Shown here: positions 44,041 through 53,261 of the stretch, one piece after another
How the letters are laid out: every line of letters starts with the position of its first letter
How positions within the stretch are numbered: position 1 is the stretch's first letter
Source: Rasiella rasia
GTDB lineage: Bacteria > Bacteroidota > Bacteroidia > Flavobacteriales > Flavobacteriaceae
Direction of reading: 5' to 3'
Length of the DNA: 64,000 nucleotides
Assembly: GCF_011044175.1 (NCBI RefSeq)
Contig: NZ_CP049057.1
Location: 511,501-575,500, forward strand
Made by a program: the position numbers and the translations under genes
The notes under the pieces: model-generated
What the model was told of the DNA's origin: nothing
What the model saw: only the letters and a program-made list of their open reading frames with translations
The model's database searches: none

Positions 44041-47000
44041 CTACTCTTCGTCTTCTTTATTGCCATCATTATTAAAATCAATAGGCACAGAATTGTCGTC
44101 TGGAATGATAGGTATTTCGTCTTCACTTTCTAAAGTAATCTTTTTATTAAAAAGCTTATTTACCAACTCCCTAAATGTATCAAAATCTACAGAGTATGAA
44201 ATACCAGCACCTTGCTCGAATATTTGGTCTTCCCCAATAAACTGAATATCGGCTTGGCGATTAAAGAAGTTAATGCGTAAACTTCCATCTTCATTAACCA
44301 ACCACTGCACTTCAATATCGCCAGCTACCGTACTTTCATTCACGCCCCCAACCGGTACTCCTACTTTCCCGTTAATTAAAATACGTTCGTTTATATTCGT
44401 AGATAGTGTAATTCCAAAACGATCTGCTGTTTCTTGATTTGGCAACCTAGAACCTTGAGAGTAATCTAAACCGAGTTTAAACTTTCCGTCTTGATCTTCA
44501 AAAAGTTCATTTACCAAACCAGATACACGATCTACCAGCGTTCCGGTAAATGCGCCAGCCCCACCAAAATTATCGTCTACAAACGCATCTGAAGCAACTA
44601 AAAACAACGCTTGTTGCTCCCTTTGTTCTCTATTTTGCAACTTGTACTCTAACTCAGATCGTACAATAGAGCTCGTTCTAGGAAATTCAATTCTAAAATC
44701 AATTTCGGGCTGAATAAGCTCCCCAGACAAGTCTACGAGTACATTCACTGGGATTTTCCTATTTACTGAAGGATTGTCTAGCAAAACAGAAGGGTTTGCG
44801 TCAGTTTCATACAAGGCTGTTAAATCTATTCTACCACGCTCTGGATTTCCTTCCCATACAATAAAACCACCAGGTACAATTCCAATCTTCTTTTGTATAA
44901 GTCCGCCATACCTAAAATCGAAAATACCTTCAATTACCGTATATTCCCCCCACATTTTAAACTTTCCGAGGGTATTTATACGAATCAACAGCGTACCAAT
45001 ACCTTTACCAGTAAGCTTAGAGTTGTTTTCTTGATCTACCACTACCTCTACTTCGGCATCGTCGGTAATATCGAGGTCAAAATTTAGACTCAAACCTTTT
45101 AACTCCTTTTCTTCTATTACCTCCCCGTTAATAAGTGCTTCCTTTTCGGCAGGAGATAAAAATGTGATAAAGGTATCTTCGCCTAGACTTTGGGTGTCGC
45201 TTATAGGTATTTTAAACGAAGTATTGGGCTCTGTTGTAGCAGTTACATCAATTGTTAGTTCATCTACAGGCCCTGAGATATCTGTAGTACCACTAATAAA
45301 AGCAGTACCGTAATACAGTGCATCTTCAGACTTTGGCGTGTCTAAGGCTAGAATATTATCACTATCTATGTTTAAATCAAGTTCCCACTTACTAAAATTA
45401 ACATGAGATGCAAAACCGCTTAGCGTCCCTGTGGTGTTATATTTAGTGTCTGTAATTACAGTAGTACCAATGTCAAACTTATTCTTGGTGACATCTATTT
45501 GAGTATTATTATCGATGTTAAAATCGGTATTAAGAAACGGTATTTTCAATCCGCTATCTTCAAGATTAAAACGTCCTAAAATGTCGGGCGATTTATAGCT
45601 TCCAGACACACGTGCATTTCCGGAGATTAAACCTCTTATGTTAGTAACCACGTCTCCTCCAAACGGACTAAAAGCCTGCATGTTAAATTCATTTAATATT
45701 ACATTGAGGTTAATCTGCGGATTGGTAGGTTCGACATCGATTTCGCCGCGCGCACTTATAGAAGTTACCTTATCGTTTGTGAGTGTAGTATTAATGGTAT
45801 ATTTTGAAAGATTCTCGTTTCCAGCGATTTCTAGATTCAAGTTACCAAACGCAACATCATTAATGTCTATATTGTCTATAGTTACCGAAGAATTAGGATA
45901 ATAAGCGCCATTTTTCTGAAGGAAATTTAGCCTACCATTTACATTTCCTTTTAATCGAAGACTATCTACTGGAGGTACAAGATTACCAATATTAACATCT
46001 CTAAACCTAACCTTAATGTCTTTATACAACGAATCTCGTAGCTCTCCTGCCATTTCTATGTACTCATTCTCATGATTTAGTACCATAGAGTCTATACGAA
46101 CCGTTTTAAAGTTATCGTCAAAGGTTACTTTGTTAAGATTATTATTGTCCTTATTTATATACCAAACATTTTCTTTATACGTAATATCAGATTTTTTAAC
46201 TCCCACAACAGACTTCCCTTCTGGGTTAATGGTATGGTACAATGAAAGATTGAAAAGATCTTCCTTTTCTTTGCCTCCTTTAAATTCTGAACGTATAAAC
46301 AAGGTATCTTTAATTGTCTTATTAATTAAGCTTAGCTCTGTTACATCGTACACTCCGGTATAAACCGAATCTACAGAGATGTACGTATTAAATAACGGAT
46401 TGTCATTATCTACCTGAACATTCACATTCCCTAAATAATTATTGTAAAGTAGTAGTTCTGGACTACGGAAATCTAACTGAAATTTAGACTCATCTGAGGC
46501 TACAGACCCCTTTACTTTTGTGTTATCCCCTAACTGAAGCTCAGGCACAAAAACATCTACTATCTTATTGTAAACTTCAAACTCGTAGTTGAGGTACTGA
46601 TTGGTGGTGACCTCTGCTGGAATATAGTTGGTATAAATACTAGCGATACTGTTTTGAAACAAATTTGGAATATCTTCAATTAAAAATTCACCAGAAATCT
46701 TTCCATTTATTATGTCTGGCGATTTAATTTCAATGGTTCGTACTGGTCCTTCAAACGAAGAGGTTATTAAAAAATCATCGAAATAGAAGTCGGCATTTTC
46801 GGTTTGATAAAAGGTCTGTACAAACTCTACGGTACCGTCTAAATCATTAATGTTGGTTCCATCCATGTCCATTATTACCCGACCAGAAAAAACAGAAACA
46901 CTGTCTCTTTTAATTAAATTAAGCTTGTTAAGCTCTGCATACTCGATATCGGCTTCAAAATCGTATTGATTATACTCCTTACTTACATCTACCAATCCTT

Positions 47001-48504
47001 TAAACTCCATTTTCAAATTTGGGTCGTTTATAATTAAATCCCCATCGAATATCGGGTTCTTTAAACGTCCTGAAACTTGAATTTTCTGATAGGTATAATC
47101 TTCAAAAGTAAAAGAGCTAATAGATCCGTTCACCTTGGTATTCACGGTCTTTTGAGAAAATCCGCTACCGTCAAAAGTTAAATCTGCCGTCATACGACCT
47201 AAGGATGTAGTACCAGCTATTTTCCCTAGGTTAAACTTATTTAAGACTACATTACCCTTGTAGGTAGCGCGATCTATATCGCTCATGTTGGCCATTTCAA
47301 GGTCAAGGTCTGCAGTACCTACGGCTGTAGTCAAGCCACTTCTTGTAGTAAGATCTGTTTCAGTAATTCTGGTAGTTCCCTGAAAAGTAACGGTGCCTAG
47401 GTCTTTCAGTTGGTTTGGCAGCACATCACCCAAAATACGCGGCATAAATCGGCGTAATTCATAGTAACTAGTTCGTATGGTATGATTGTTTGCTGATATC
47501 ACATAGCCATCGTCATTCAATATATTCTGAATATGATAATTTCCGTAGAGCTGTGTAGCTCCAACACTTAAATTAGTATCTGTAAACGTAAAATCATTCA
47601 TCGTGCCTTTAAAGACACCGTCTACGTTAATTATTTGCTCAGCCCCAAACTCATCATAAAATGTGTTGATATCGTCTGTAGCAAGCTTAGTGTTATCAAA
47701 TGTGGCGTCTATGGTTACTCCATTCACAAAGTCTCCTAATCCATCCTCACCGTAGTTAAACACCATAGTACCACGAATGGCAGAATTTTCGGTTTGTAAG
47801 TCAAGCTCCTTTAGTGTCATTGCTTCTTCAGTATACGAAAAGAAACCTTTAGCACTTTTAATAGTAAAGCCTCTATCAGCATCTAGCGACAACGCCTTTA
47901 TTTGGGCTTCAACATCTGGACCCGTAATTTTAAAGTCGTCTGCTTCAAGATTTACATTTTTTAAGAATAAAACTGATGCATTTTCTAAATTTTCGTCTGT
48001 AATCTTTACAGTACTGTTGGTAAGCGCTATGTCGTTACCAAACATAGAAAATGGCTTTACCTCTGCAGTAGGATTGGTATTAAATTTTTCTGAAAAAATA
48101 TAGAGATTATCACTTTCTTCGTCTTTGTATGTTTTTACATAAAGCTTTGCCTCGTCTAATACGATACTACCAAATCCTAGGTCTCCCGCAATTAAATTTC
48201 TAAAACTAAGTATATTGGTTTGCAGTTCTTTAGCATAGATAAGGGTGTCGGCATGGTGATCGTTAATAAGTACTTCTCGTATATCAACTTCTCCCTTCCA
48301 ATTGAGTCCTAAACGTTCAATATTAATATCGGTTCCGTAGGTTTCGTTTAGGCTAGTGGTTACCTTTTTGGCAACATAAGTCTGCACAGACGGGATAGAA
48401 AAAACAATAACAACGATAAGCAATAGCAACAGGATTATTACTATGGTGCGAACTATTATTTTCCTTAATTTTTTGATACGGCCGTAATGTTTTAATTTTG
48501 ACAT
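44041..48504 (-). CDS. tamB: TamB-like translocation and assembly module protein
   Basis: 1487 residues. A single N-terminal transmembrane helix (IIVRTIVIILLLLLIVVIVF) followed by a very long beta-taco-like stretch of repeating short beta strands (AsmA/TamB type). The C-terminal TamB (DUF490) domain begins near residue 1150 (GTLLIRINTLGKFKMWGEY, GGFIVWEGNPERGRIDLTALY) and ends with a basic/acidic tail (DDNSVPIDFNNDGNKEDEE). TamB bridges inner and outer membranes, likely carrying phospholipid and helping outer-membrane protein assembly. Divergent from tsaD with 23 bases between starts. Confidence 0.9.
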   Translation of the reverse strand: MSKLKHYGRIKKLRKIIVRTIVIILLLLLIVVIVFSIPSVQTYVAKKVTTSLNETYGTDINIERLGLNWKGEVDIREVLINDHHADTLIYAKELQTNILSFRNLIAGDLGFGSIVLDEAKLYVKTYKDEESDNLYIFSEKFNTNPTAEVKPFSMFGNDIALTNSTVKITDENLENASVLFLKNVNLEADDFKITGPDVEAQIKALSLDADRGFTIKSAKGFFSYTEEAMTLKELDLQTENSAIRGTMVFNYGEDGLGDFVNGVTIDATFDNTKLATDDINTFYDEFGAEQIINVDGVFKGTMNDFTFTDTNLSVGATQLYGNYHIQNILNDDGYVISANNHTIRTSYYELRRFMPRILGDVLPNQLKDLGTVTFQGTTRITETDLTTRSGLTTAVGTADLDLEMANMSDIDRATYKGNVVLNKFNLGKIAGTTSLGRMTADLTFDGSGFSQKTVNTKVNGSISSFTFEDYTYQKIQVSGRLKNPIFDGDLIINDPNLKMEFKGLVDVSKEYNQYDFEADIEYAELNKLNLIKRDSVSVFSGRVIMDMDGTNINDLDGTVEFVQTFYQTENADFYFDDFLITSSFEGPVRTIEIKSPDIINGKISGEFLIEDIPNLFQNSIASIYTNYIPAEVTTNQYLNYEFEVYNKIVDVFVPELQLGDNTKVKGSVASDESKFQLDFRSPELLLYNNYLGNVNVQVDNDNPLFNTYISVDSVYTGVYDVTELSLINKTIKDTLFIRSEFKGGKEKEDLFNLSLYHTINPEGKSVVGVKKSDITYKENVWYINKDNNNLNKVTFDDNFKTVRIDSMVLNHENEYIEMAGELRDSLYKDIKVRFRDVNIGNLVPPVDSLRLKGNVNGRLNFLQKNGAYYPNSSVTIDNIDINDVAFGNLNLEIAGNENLSKYTINTTLTNDKVTSISARGEIDVEPTNPQINLNVILNEFNMQAFSPFGGDVVTNIRGLISGNARVSGSYKSPDILGRFNLEDSGLKIPFLNTDFNIDNNTQIDVTKNKFDIGTTVITDTKYNTTGTLSGFASHVNFSKWELDLNIDSDNILALDTPKSEDALYYGTAFISGTTDISGPVDELTIDVTATTEPNTSFKIPISDTQSLGEDTFITFLSPAEKEALINGEVIEEKELKGLSLNFDLDITDDAEVEVVVDQENNSKLTGKGIGTLLIRINTLGKFKMWGEYTVIEGIFDFRYGGLIQKKIGIVPGGFIVWEGNPERGRIDLTALYETDANPSVLLDNPSVNRKIPVNVLVDLSGELIQPEIDFRIEFPRTSSIVRSELEYKLQNREQREQQALFLVASDAFVDDNFGGAGAFTGTLVDRVSGLVNELFEDQDGKFKLGLDYSQGSRLPNQETADRFGITLSTNINERILINGKVGVPVGGVNESTVAGDIEVQWLVNEDGSLRINFFNRQADIQFIGEDQIFEQGAGISYSVDFDTFRELVNKLFNKKITLESEDEIPIIPDDNSVPIDFNNDGNKEDEE

Positions 48505-48527
48505 TCAATATACATGCCAATAGTACT

Positions 48528-49550
48528 TTGAAAACCACAAATTGTTACATTCTAGGTATTGAATCTTCGTGCGACGACACGGCAGCTGCTGTTATTAACA
48601 ACGGCGTTGTGCTTAGCACTATTGTGGCAACACAAGAAATACATACCGAATACGGCGGTGTAGTTCCCGAACTTGCCTCTCGTGCGCATCAGCAAAATAT
48701 TGTTCCCGTCGTTCATCAAGCGTTACGCAAAGCAAATATCGACAAAAAACAATTACAAGCCATAGCGTTTACAAGCGGTCCTGGTTTAATGGGATCCTTA
48801 CTTGTAGGGACTTCATTTTCAAAGTCTTTAGCACTCGGATTAGACATTCCACTTATAGATGTAAATCATATGCAAGCGCATATTTTAGCACATTTTATCA
48901 AGGCAGATGGCCAGACACCTCCTAACTTTCCTTTTATCGCGTTAACTATTAGTGGCGGACATACACAAATTGTTAAAGTGACCGGTTATTTTGAAATGGA
49001 AATACTAGGACAAACCATAGATGATGCAGTGGGTGAAGCTTTCGACAAGTCGGCAAAAATACTGGGACTTCCCTATCCTGGTGGCCCATTAATAGACAAG
49101 TACGCACAAAAAGGAAATCCGAAAGCTTTTTCATTCCCTAAACCAAAGGTGGGACCATTAGATTTCAGTTTTAGTGGTTTAAAAACGTCTGTGCTTTATT
49201 TTATTGAAAAAGAAACGGCCAAGAATGCCAATTTTATTTCAGAGAATATCGAAGATATCTGCGCAAGTTTGCAGCACACTATTGTAAGTTACCTAATAGA
49301 CAAGCTGAAAAACGCAGTGAAACAAACAGGTATTAAAGAAATCGCCATTGGCGGCGGGGTCTCTGCCAATAGTGGCATAAGAGCAGCTCTTAAAGACGCA
49401 GAACAGAGATATGGCTGGACTACGTACATTCCGCAATTTGAATATTGTACAGATAACGCTGCTATGATTGCCATGGTTGGCGAACTCAAATACAAGCAAG
49501 AGATGTTTGCAGAAGATACCGTTGTTGCTAGTGCGCGCCTAAAATTTTAA
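48528..49550 (+). CDS. tsaD: tRNA N6-adenosine threonylcarbamoyltransferase TsaD
   Basis: 340 residues from the TTG at 48528, giving MKTTNCYILGIESSCDDTAAAV; a longer frame to the TTG at 48498 overlaps the divergent tamB start. Metal-binding HxxxH as VNHMQAH (about 104-110 region), SGGHTQIVK, GEAFDKSAKILGLPYPGGP and the nucleotide-binding GGGVSANSGIR. Adds threonylcarbamoyl to A37 of ANN-reading tRNAs with TsaB/E, which are not in this window. Confidence 0.95.
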   Translation: MKTTNCYILGIESSCDDTAAAVINNGVVLSTIVATQEIHTEYGGVVPELASRAHQQNIVPVVHQALRKANIDKKQLQAIAFTSGPGLMGSLLVGTSFSKSLALGLDIPLIDVNHMQAHILAHFIKADGQTPPNFPFIALTISGGHTQIVKVTGYFEMEILGQTIDDAVGEAFDKSAKILGLPYPGGPLIDKYAQKGNPKAFSFPKPKVGPLDFSFSGLKTSVLYFIEKETAKNANFISENIEDICASLQHTIVSYLIDKLKNAVKQTGIKEIAIGGGVSANSGIRAALKDAEQRYGWTTYIPQFEYCTDNAAMIAMVGELKYKQEMFAEDTVVASARLKF

Positions 49551-49554
49551 TGAT

Positions 49555-49887
49555 ATGAACCGCTCAGACGAACTAATCTATAGGCTACAAACCGCTTCCA
49601 TACCATGGTCTTCGCATATTTCAGAAAAGAAGATGTTTGGTGGGCATTGTTTCCTTTTTAAGGGCAAAATGTGTTTTGGAGAAACTAAAGAACGTCTTAT
49701 GGTACGTGTGGTAGCCGATAAAATGGAAGCAACACTAGCCATGCCTAATGTGCGCCCCATGGACTTTACAGGAAAGCCAATAAAAGAAATGGTCTTTGTG
49801 AGCGCCGAAGGATATAATACGGAAGAAAAACTACAGCATTTTATAGAACTTGGCATCGAGCATGCCCAATGGAAATCTACCCAATAA
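49555..49887 (+). CDS. TfoX N-terminal domain protein
   Basis: 110 residues: only the N-terminal domain of TfoX/Sxy (KKMFGGHCFLFKGKMCFGET, RLMVRV, MDFTGKPIKEMVFV). In gamma-proteobacteria full-length TfoX activates competence genes, but single-domain TfoX-N proteins in Bacteroidetes have no established role. Starts 4 bases after tsaD and one base before rsmE, so it is inside the housekeeping operon. Confidence 0.9.
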   Translation: MNRSDELIYRLQTASIPWSSHISEKKMFGGHCFLFKGKMCFGETKERLMVRVVADKMEATLAMPNVRPMDFTGKPIKEMVFVSAEGYNTEEKLQHFIELGIEHAQWKSTQ

Positions 49888-49888
49888 T

Positions 49889-50602
49889 TTGAATTTATTT
49901 TACCACCCAAATAGCAAACCAACAGATACCGAAATCAGCTTTGATAAAGAAGAAAGCAGACACATTGGTAAAGTGCTTAGAAAGCAAGTAGGAGACATTT
50001 TACACACCACAAATGGCAACGGATCTATATTTGAAGCAAAACTTGAAGTAGTCACTCCTAAAACATGTCTTGCGAGTGTATTAAATGTAATTAATTACGA
50101 TGCTGTTCCATATAATATTCACTTGGCAGTTGCACCTACCAAACTGAATGACAGATACGAGTGGTTTCTTGAAAAAGCAACAGAGATTGGCGTTTCAGAA
50201 ATAACACCAATTATTTGCGATCATAGTGAACGTAAAGTCATTAAGTCTGAACGGTATGAGAAGATTTTACAGAGTGCTATGAAGCAGTCGCTTAAAGCAT
50301 ATGTACCAAAATTAAATGCTGCTACACCTTTTTCAGAATTTATCCTGAAACACGCAAATGATGAAGGCATACGCTGCATTGCTCACTGTGAAGAAACTAA
50401 TAAGCATTCGTTAAAAGACATATTGTTACCCAAAACTACTGTTCTCATCTGTATTGGCCCAGAAGGCGACTTCTCCTCTTCAGAAATAGACAAGGCCTTG
50501 CAACACAATTTTACCCCCGTCCATCTTGGAAACTCTAGGTTGCGAACAGAAACTGCAGCCGTCGTTGCCTGCCATAGTGTTGCCTTTATCAATGAAACAT
50601 AA
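49889..50602 (+). CDS. rsmE: 16S rRNA (uracil(1498)-N(3))-methyltransferase RsmE
   Basis: 237 residues from the TTG at 49889 (MNLFYHPNS), which matches the family start MQLFY; the longer frame overlaps the TfoX-N gene. PUA-like N-terminal domain (about 1-70: SRHIGKVLRKQVGDIL), then SPOUT methyltransferase with LEKATEIGVSEITPI, SAMKQSLKAYVP, IGPEGDFSSSEIDKA (SAM loop) and the knot end LGNSRLRTETAAV. Methylates U1498 of 16S rRNA. Confidence 0.95.
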   Translation: MNLFYHPNSKPTDTEISFDKEESRHIGKVLRKQVGDILHTTNGNGSIFEAKLEVVTPKTCLASVLNVINYDAVPYNIHLAVAPTKLNDRYEWFLEKATEIGVSEITPIICDHSERKVIKSERYEKILQSAMKQSLKAYVPKLNAATPFSEFILKHANDEGIRCIAHCEETNKHSLKDILLPKTTVLICIGPEGDFSSSEIDKALQHNFTPVHLGNSRLRTETAAVVACHSVAFINET

Positions 50603-50648
50603 GAAAAGTAAGGTGTGCTTCGTTACTAATTTGTACTTTTAACCCGCT

Positions 50649-51290
50649 ATGAAATTATTATCAATTATCGCCATTTTACTATGTACCTTGGGTGCCAATG
50701 CGCAAAAAGTAGCTGTTCTAAAATATGGCGGTGGTGGCGATTGGTACGGCAATCCTACTGCGCTACCCAACCTAGCTCAATTTTGTAACGAGAAGATTAA
50801 TACTGTCATAGATGCCACTACGGAAACCGTTGCGCCTGGGAGTATCGATATTTTCGATTATGCCTTTTTACACATGACAGGTCACGGAAATGTTTTTTTT
50901 ACTGCAGAAGAAGCTGAAAATCTAAGAAATTATTTGATGAGCGGCGGATTCCTTCATATAGACGACAATTATGGGATGGATGAATATCTTCGGAAAGAGT
51001 TAGTGAAGCTTTTCCCCGATAAAGAATTGAAAGAGTTACCGGGTAACCATCCTATATTTTCATATCATTATAAATTTCCACAGGGATTGCCTAAAATACA
51101 CGAACACGATAATGCCCGCCCACAGGCGTTTGGTATTACTCACGAAGGCAGGCTACTACTACTCTACACTTTTGAAAGTGACCTTGGAGATGGTTGGGAA
51201 GATCAAGAAATTCACAACGACCCACAAGAAATACGCCTTAAAGCACTTCAGATGGGTGCAAATATTGTAAAATACGCCTTCGAACATTAA
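50649..51290 (+). CDS. DUF4159 family secreted protein
   Basis: 213 residues. Signal peptide (about 1-18, ANAQ) then the DUF4159 fold: VAVLKYGGGGDWYGNPTALP, FLHMTGHGNVFF, AENLRNYLMSGGFLHIDDNYG, LPGNHPIFSYHY and LLLLYTFESDLGDGWED. Resembles the ThuA/class I glutamine amidotransferase-like fold but lacks the nucleophile Cys, so a binding or unknown role is likely. Follows rsmE by 46 bases. Confidence 0.92.
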   Translation: MKLLSIIAILLCTLGANAQKVAVLKYGGGGDWYGNPTALPNLAQFCNEKINTVIDATTETVAPGSIDIFDYAFLHMTGHGNVFFTAEEAENLRNYLMSGGFLHIDDNYGMDEYLRKELVKLFPDKELKELPGNHPIFSYHYKFPQGLPKIHEHDNARPQAFGITHEGRLLLLYTFESDLGDGWEDQEIHNDPQEIRLKALQMGANIVKYAFEH

Positions 51291-51293
51291 TAT

Positions 51294-51629
51294 ATGCGAC
51301 TTAGCTATTATTGTAAATCTTGTAAAAAAAAGAATTTCTTGAAGCTAAAAGCCTCCAATAGATACGATTTACAACAAAAAGTTGGAGACGAAATTAGTCG
51401 TAATTGTAATCACTGCGGCACCATAGAAAAACGTCATATTAACATGCTCGTTGCAGAACCTTCGGCATATCTTATTTGGGTCTGTTTAGCGGCAATAGTT
51501 ATAATTACAGGTTTATTCTGGTACTACGGATTTGTAGCATTGATAAGTTTTTCTGCGCCTATTTGGTTTTACTACGAAGCGCAAAGACAAGCAAGCTATT
51601 TCAACAAGAACAAGATTAGCAGAAAGTAA
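51294..51629 (+). CDS. Zinc-ribbon plus two-TM membrane protein
   Basis: 111 residues. An N-terminal CxxC...CxxC zinc ribbon (YYCKSCKKK about 6-14 and NCNHCGT about 37-43) precedes two transmembrane helices (about 58-77, 79-96) and a basic tail. Three bases after the DUF4159 gene and one before the TrmH gene, clearly one transcript. Function unknown. Confidence 0.8.
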   Translation: MRLSYYCKSCKKKNFLKLKASNRYDLQQKVGDEISRNCNHCGTIEKRHINMLVAEPSAYLIWVCLAAIVIITGLFWYYGFVALISFSAPIWFYYEAQRQASYFNKNKISRK

Positions 51630-51630
51630 C

Positions 51631-52128
51631 ATGCTTCAACACAATCATAAATCAACTCCCTTTTCCGAAGAAAAAAATGACCTTATCCTTGTTTGCGATA
51701 ATTTGCAATCACCAGCGAATATCGGTGCTATCTTTAGACTATGTGACGCTTTCGGCGTAAAAAAGATTCTATCTAACGTTGCGTTCGACATGTCCTCTAA
51801 CCGACTCAAGCGAACATCTAGAAATACTGAAAAGCACATCCCTTTTGAAATAACTGAAAGTTTACCAGCACGTGTTGTACAGCTACAACAGCAAGGGTAT
51901 GTAACCATTGCCTTGGAAATCGCTACAGCGAGTATTGCACTTCCAAACCTATCATTGCAGAGCAAACAGAAGATTGTGTTAATTATTGGCAACGAAAAGC
52001 ATGGTGTGTCTGAAGAGCTACTCAGTATTTCAGATATTACTACCCACATACAAATGTATGGCCAAAACAGCAGTATGAATGTTGCACAGGCAACAGCTAT
52101 TGCTTTATACGAGTTAACAAAACATTGA
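51631..52128 (+). CDS. TrmH-family (SpoU) RNA 2'-O-methyltransferase
   Basis: 165 residues, minimal SPOUT methyltransferase without an RNA-binding N-terminal domain. Motif 1 LQSPANIGAIFRLCDAFGV, motif 2 LIIGNEKHGVSEELL and motif 3 MYGQNSSMNVAQATAIALYE (the usual IPMxGxxxSLNV with S-S-M here). Likely methylates a tRNA or rRNA ribose; the target cannot be inferred from sequence alone. Confidence 0.92.
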   Translation: MLQHNHKSTPFSEEKNDLILVCDNLQSPANIGAIFRLCDAFGVKKILSNVAFDMSSNRLKRTSRNTEKHIPFEITESLPARVVQLQQQGYVTIALEIATASIALPNLSLQSKQKIVLIIGNEKHGVSEELLSISDITTHIQMYGQNSSMNVAQATAIALYELTKH

Positions 52129-52162
52129 GGTTTTCGCAAGCCTATTTTAGTATCTTTAGAAC

Positions 52163-53257
52163 ATGAAACTAACCGCCAAGATTATCTCTATGGGATTACT
52201 ACGCACCCTTGCTATTCTAGGGTTAATAGTGGTGTTTCTGTGGTTTATCTTTAAGATTAAAGTTCTAATTCTTTATATGGGCATTGCAGCGGTTATTTCC
52301 CTGATAGGAAGACCATTTGTATTGTTTTTAAAACGAAAGTTAAAGTTTGGCAACACTTTCGCTTCCTTTTTAACGCTTTTAGGCGTGATAAGCTTTGTGT
52401 CTTTGTTGTTGTACATTTTTGTGCCTATTGTTGTAGAACAAAGCAAGAGCATAGCCGAAATAGATTTTGACATGGTTAAAAAAGACTTGAATGAATTAAA
52501 TATTCAGGCAAGCGACTATCTTGGTGTAGAAAAAATAAACCTGGTTGAGGCCATTAAAAAAACTCCTGCGGTAGAGAATTTTGATGTGGAGCTAATTCCT
52601 AGTTTTATCGATATCTTCTTTAAAAATGCAGCCGACTTCGTTATTGGGCTTTTCGCGGTTCTATTTTTGTCTTTCTTCTTGCTGAAAGACGAACAACTTA
52701 TACCAAACGCGGTGATGGCATTTGCAAAAAAGGGTCGTGAAAAACGGTTTCTTTCAGTACTCATTAAAATTAAAGAATTGTTATCACGATATTTTATCGG
52801 ACTGGTGTTCCAGATTACCATTTTATCATTATTCTACACCTTACTACTTCTAATTTTTGGTATTGAAAACGCCTTAGCGATTGCACTTATTTGTGCCTTT
52901 TTAAATATAGTGCCCTATTTGGGTCCATTAATAGCTTGGGTACTTATGCTCCTAATTGTGGTATCAAACAACCTTGGCGCAGATTTTTCGTCAGAGCTCT
53001 TACCAACGCTCGGCTACGTTACCCTAGGCTATGCAATAGCGCAAATATTTGACAATCTGGTAAGTCAGCCCGTTATCTTCGGAAAAAGCGTTAAATCACA
53101 CCCCTTAGAGATATTTATAGTAATCTTAATTGGTGGATACTTGTTTGGAATTCCGGGGATGATTTTGGCGGTACCAACATATACTAGTATTAAAGTAGTG
53201 GCCAAAGAATTTCTTTCAGAATACAAAATCGTAAAAAGACTCACTAAAGATTTATAA
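52163..53257 (+). CDS. AI-2E family transporter (PerM/TqsA-like)
   Basis: 364 residues with about eight transmembrane helices. The family block LALICAFLNIVPYLGPLIAW and the C-terminal ILIGGYLFGIPGMILAVPTYTSIKVV are visible, plus a periplasmic/cytosolic loop at about 85-140. Members export autoinducer-2 or act in ion/pH homeostasis; the substrate is unknown here. Same strand as trmH, 34 bases after it. Confidence 0.92.
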   Translation: MKLTAKIISMGLLRTLAILGLIVVFLWFIFKIKVLILYMGIAAVISLIGRPFVLFLKRKLKFGNTFASFLTLLGVISFVSLLLYIFVPIVVEQSKSIAEIDFDMVKKDLNELNIQASDYLGVEKINLVEAIKKTPAVENFDVELIPSFIDIFFKNAADFVIGLFAVLFLSFFLLKDEQLIPNAVMAFAKKGREKRFLSVLIKIKELLSRYFIGLVFQITILSLFYTLLLLIFGIENALAIALICAFLNIVPYLGPLIAWVLMLLIVVSNNLGADFSSELLPTLGYVTLGYAIAQIFDNLVSQPVIFGKSVKSHPLEIFIVILIGGYLFGIPGMILAVPTYTSIKVVAKEFLSEYKIVKRLTKDL

Positions 53258-53261
53258 ATTA

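Noticed and set aside
49555-49887. TfoX-N gene as evidence of natural competence linked to the TTTCCGAAG word
   Set aside because: Only the N-terminal TfoX domain is present, it is embedded in a housekeeping operon, and no com genes are in the window; the link would be speculation.
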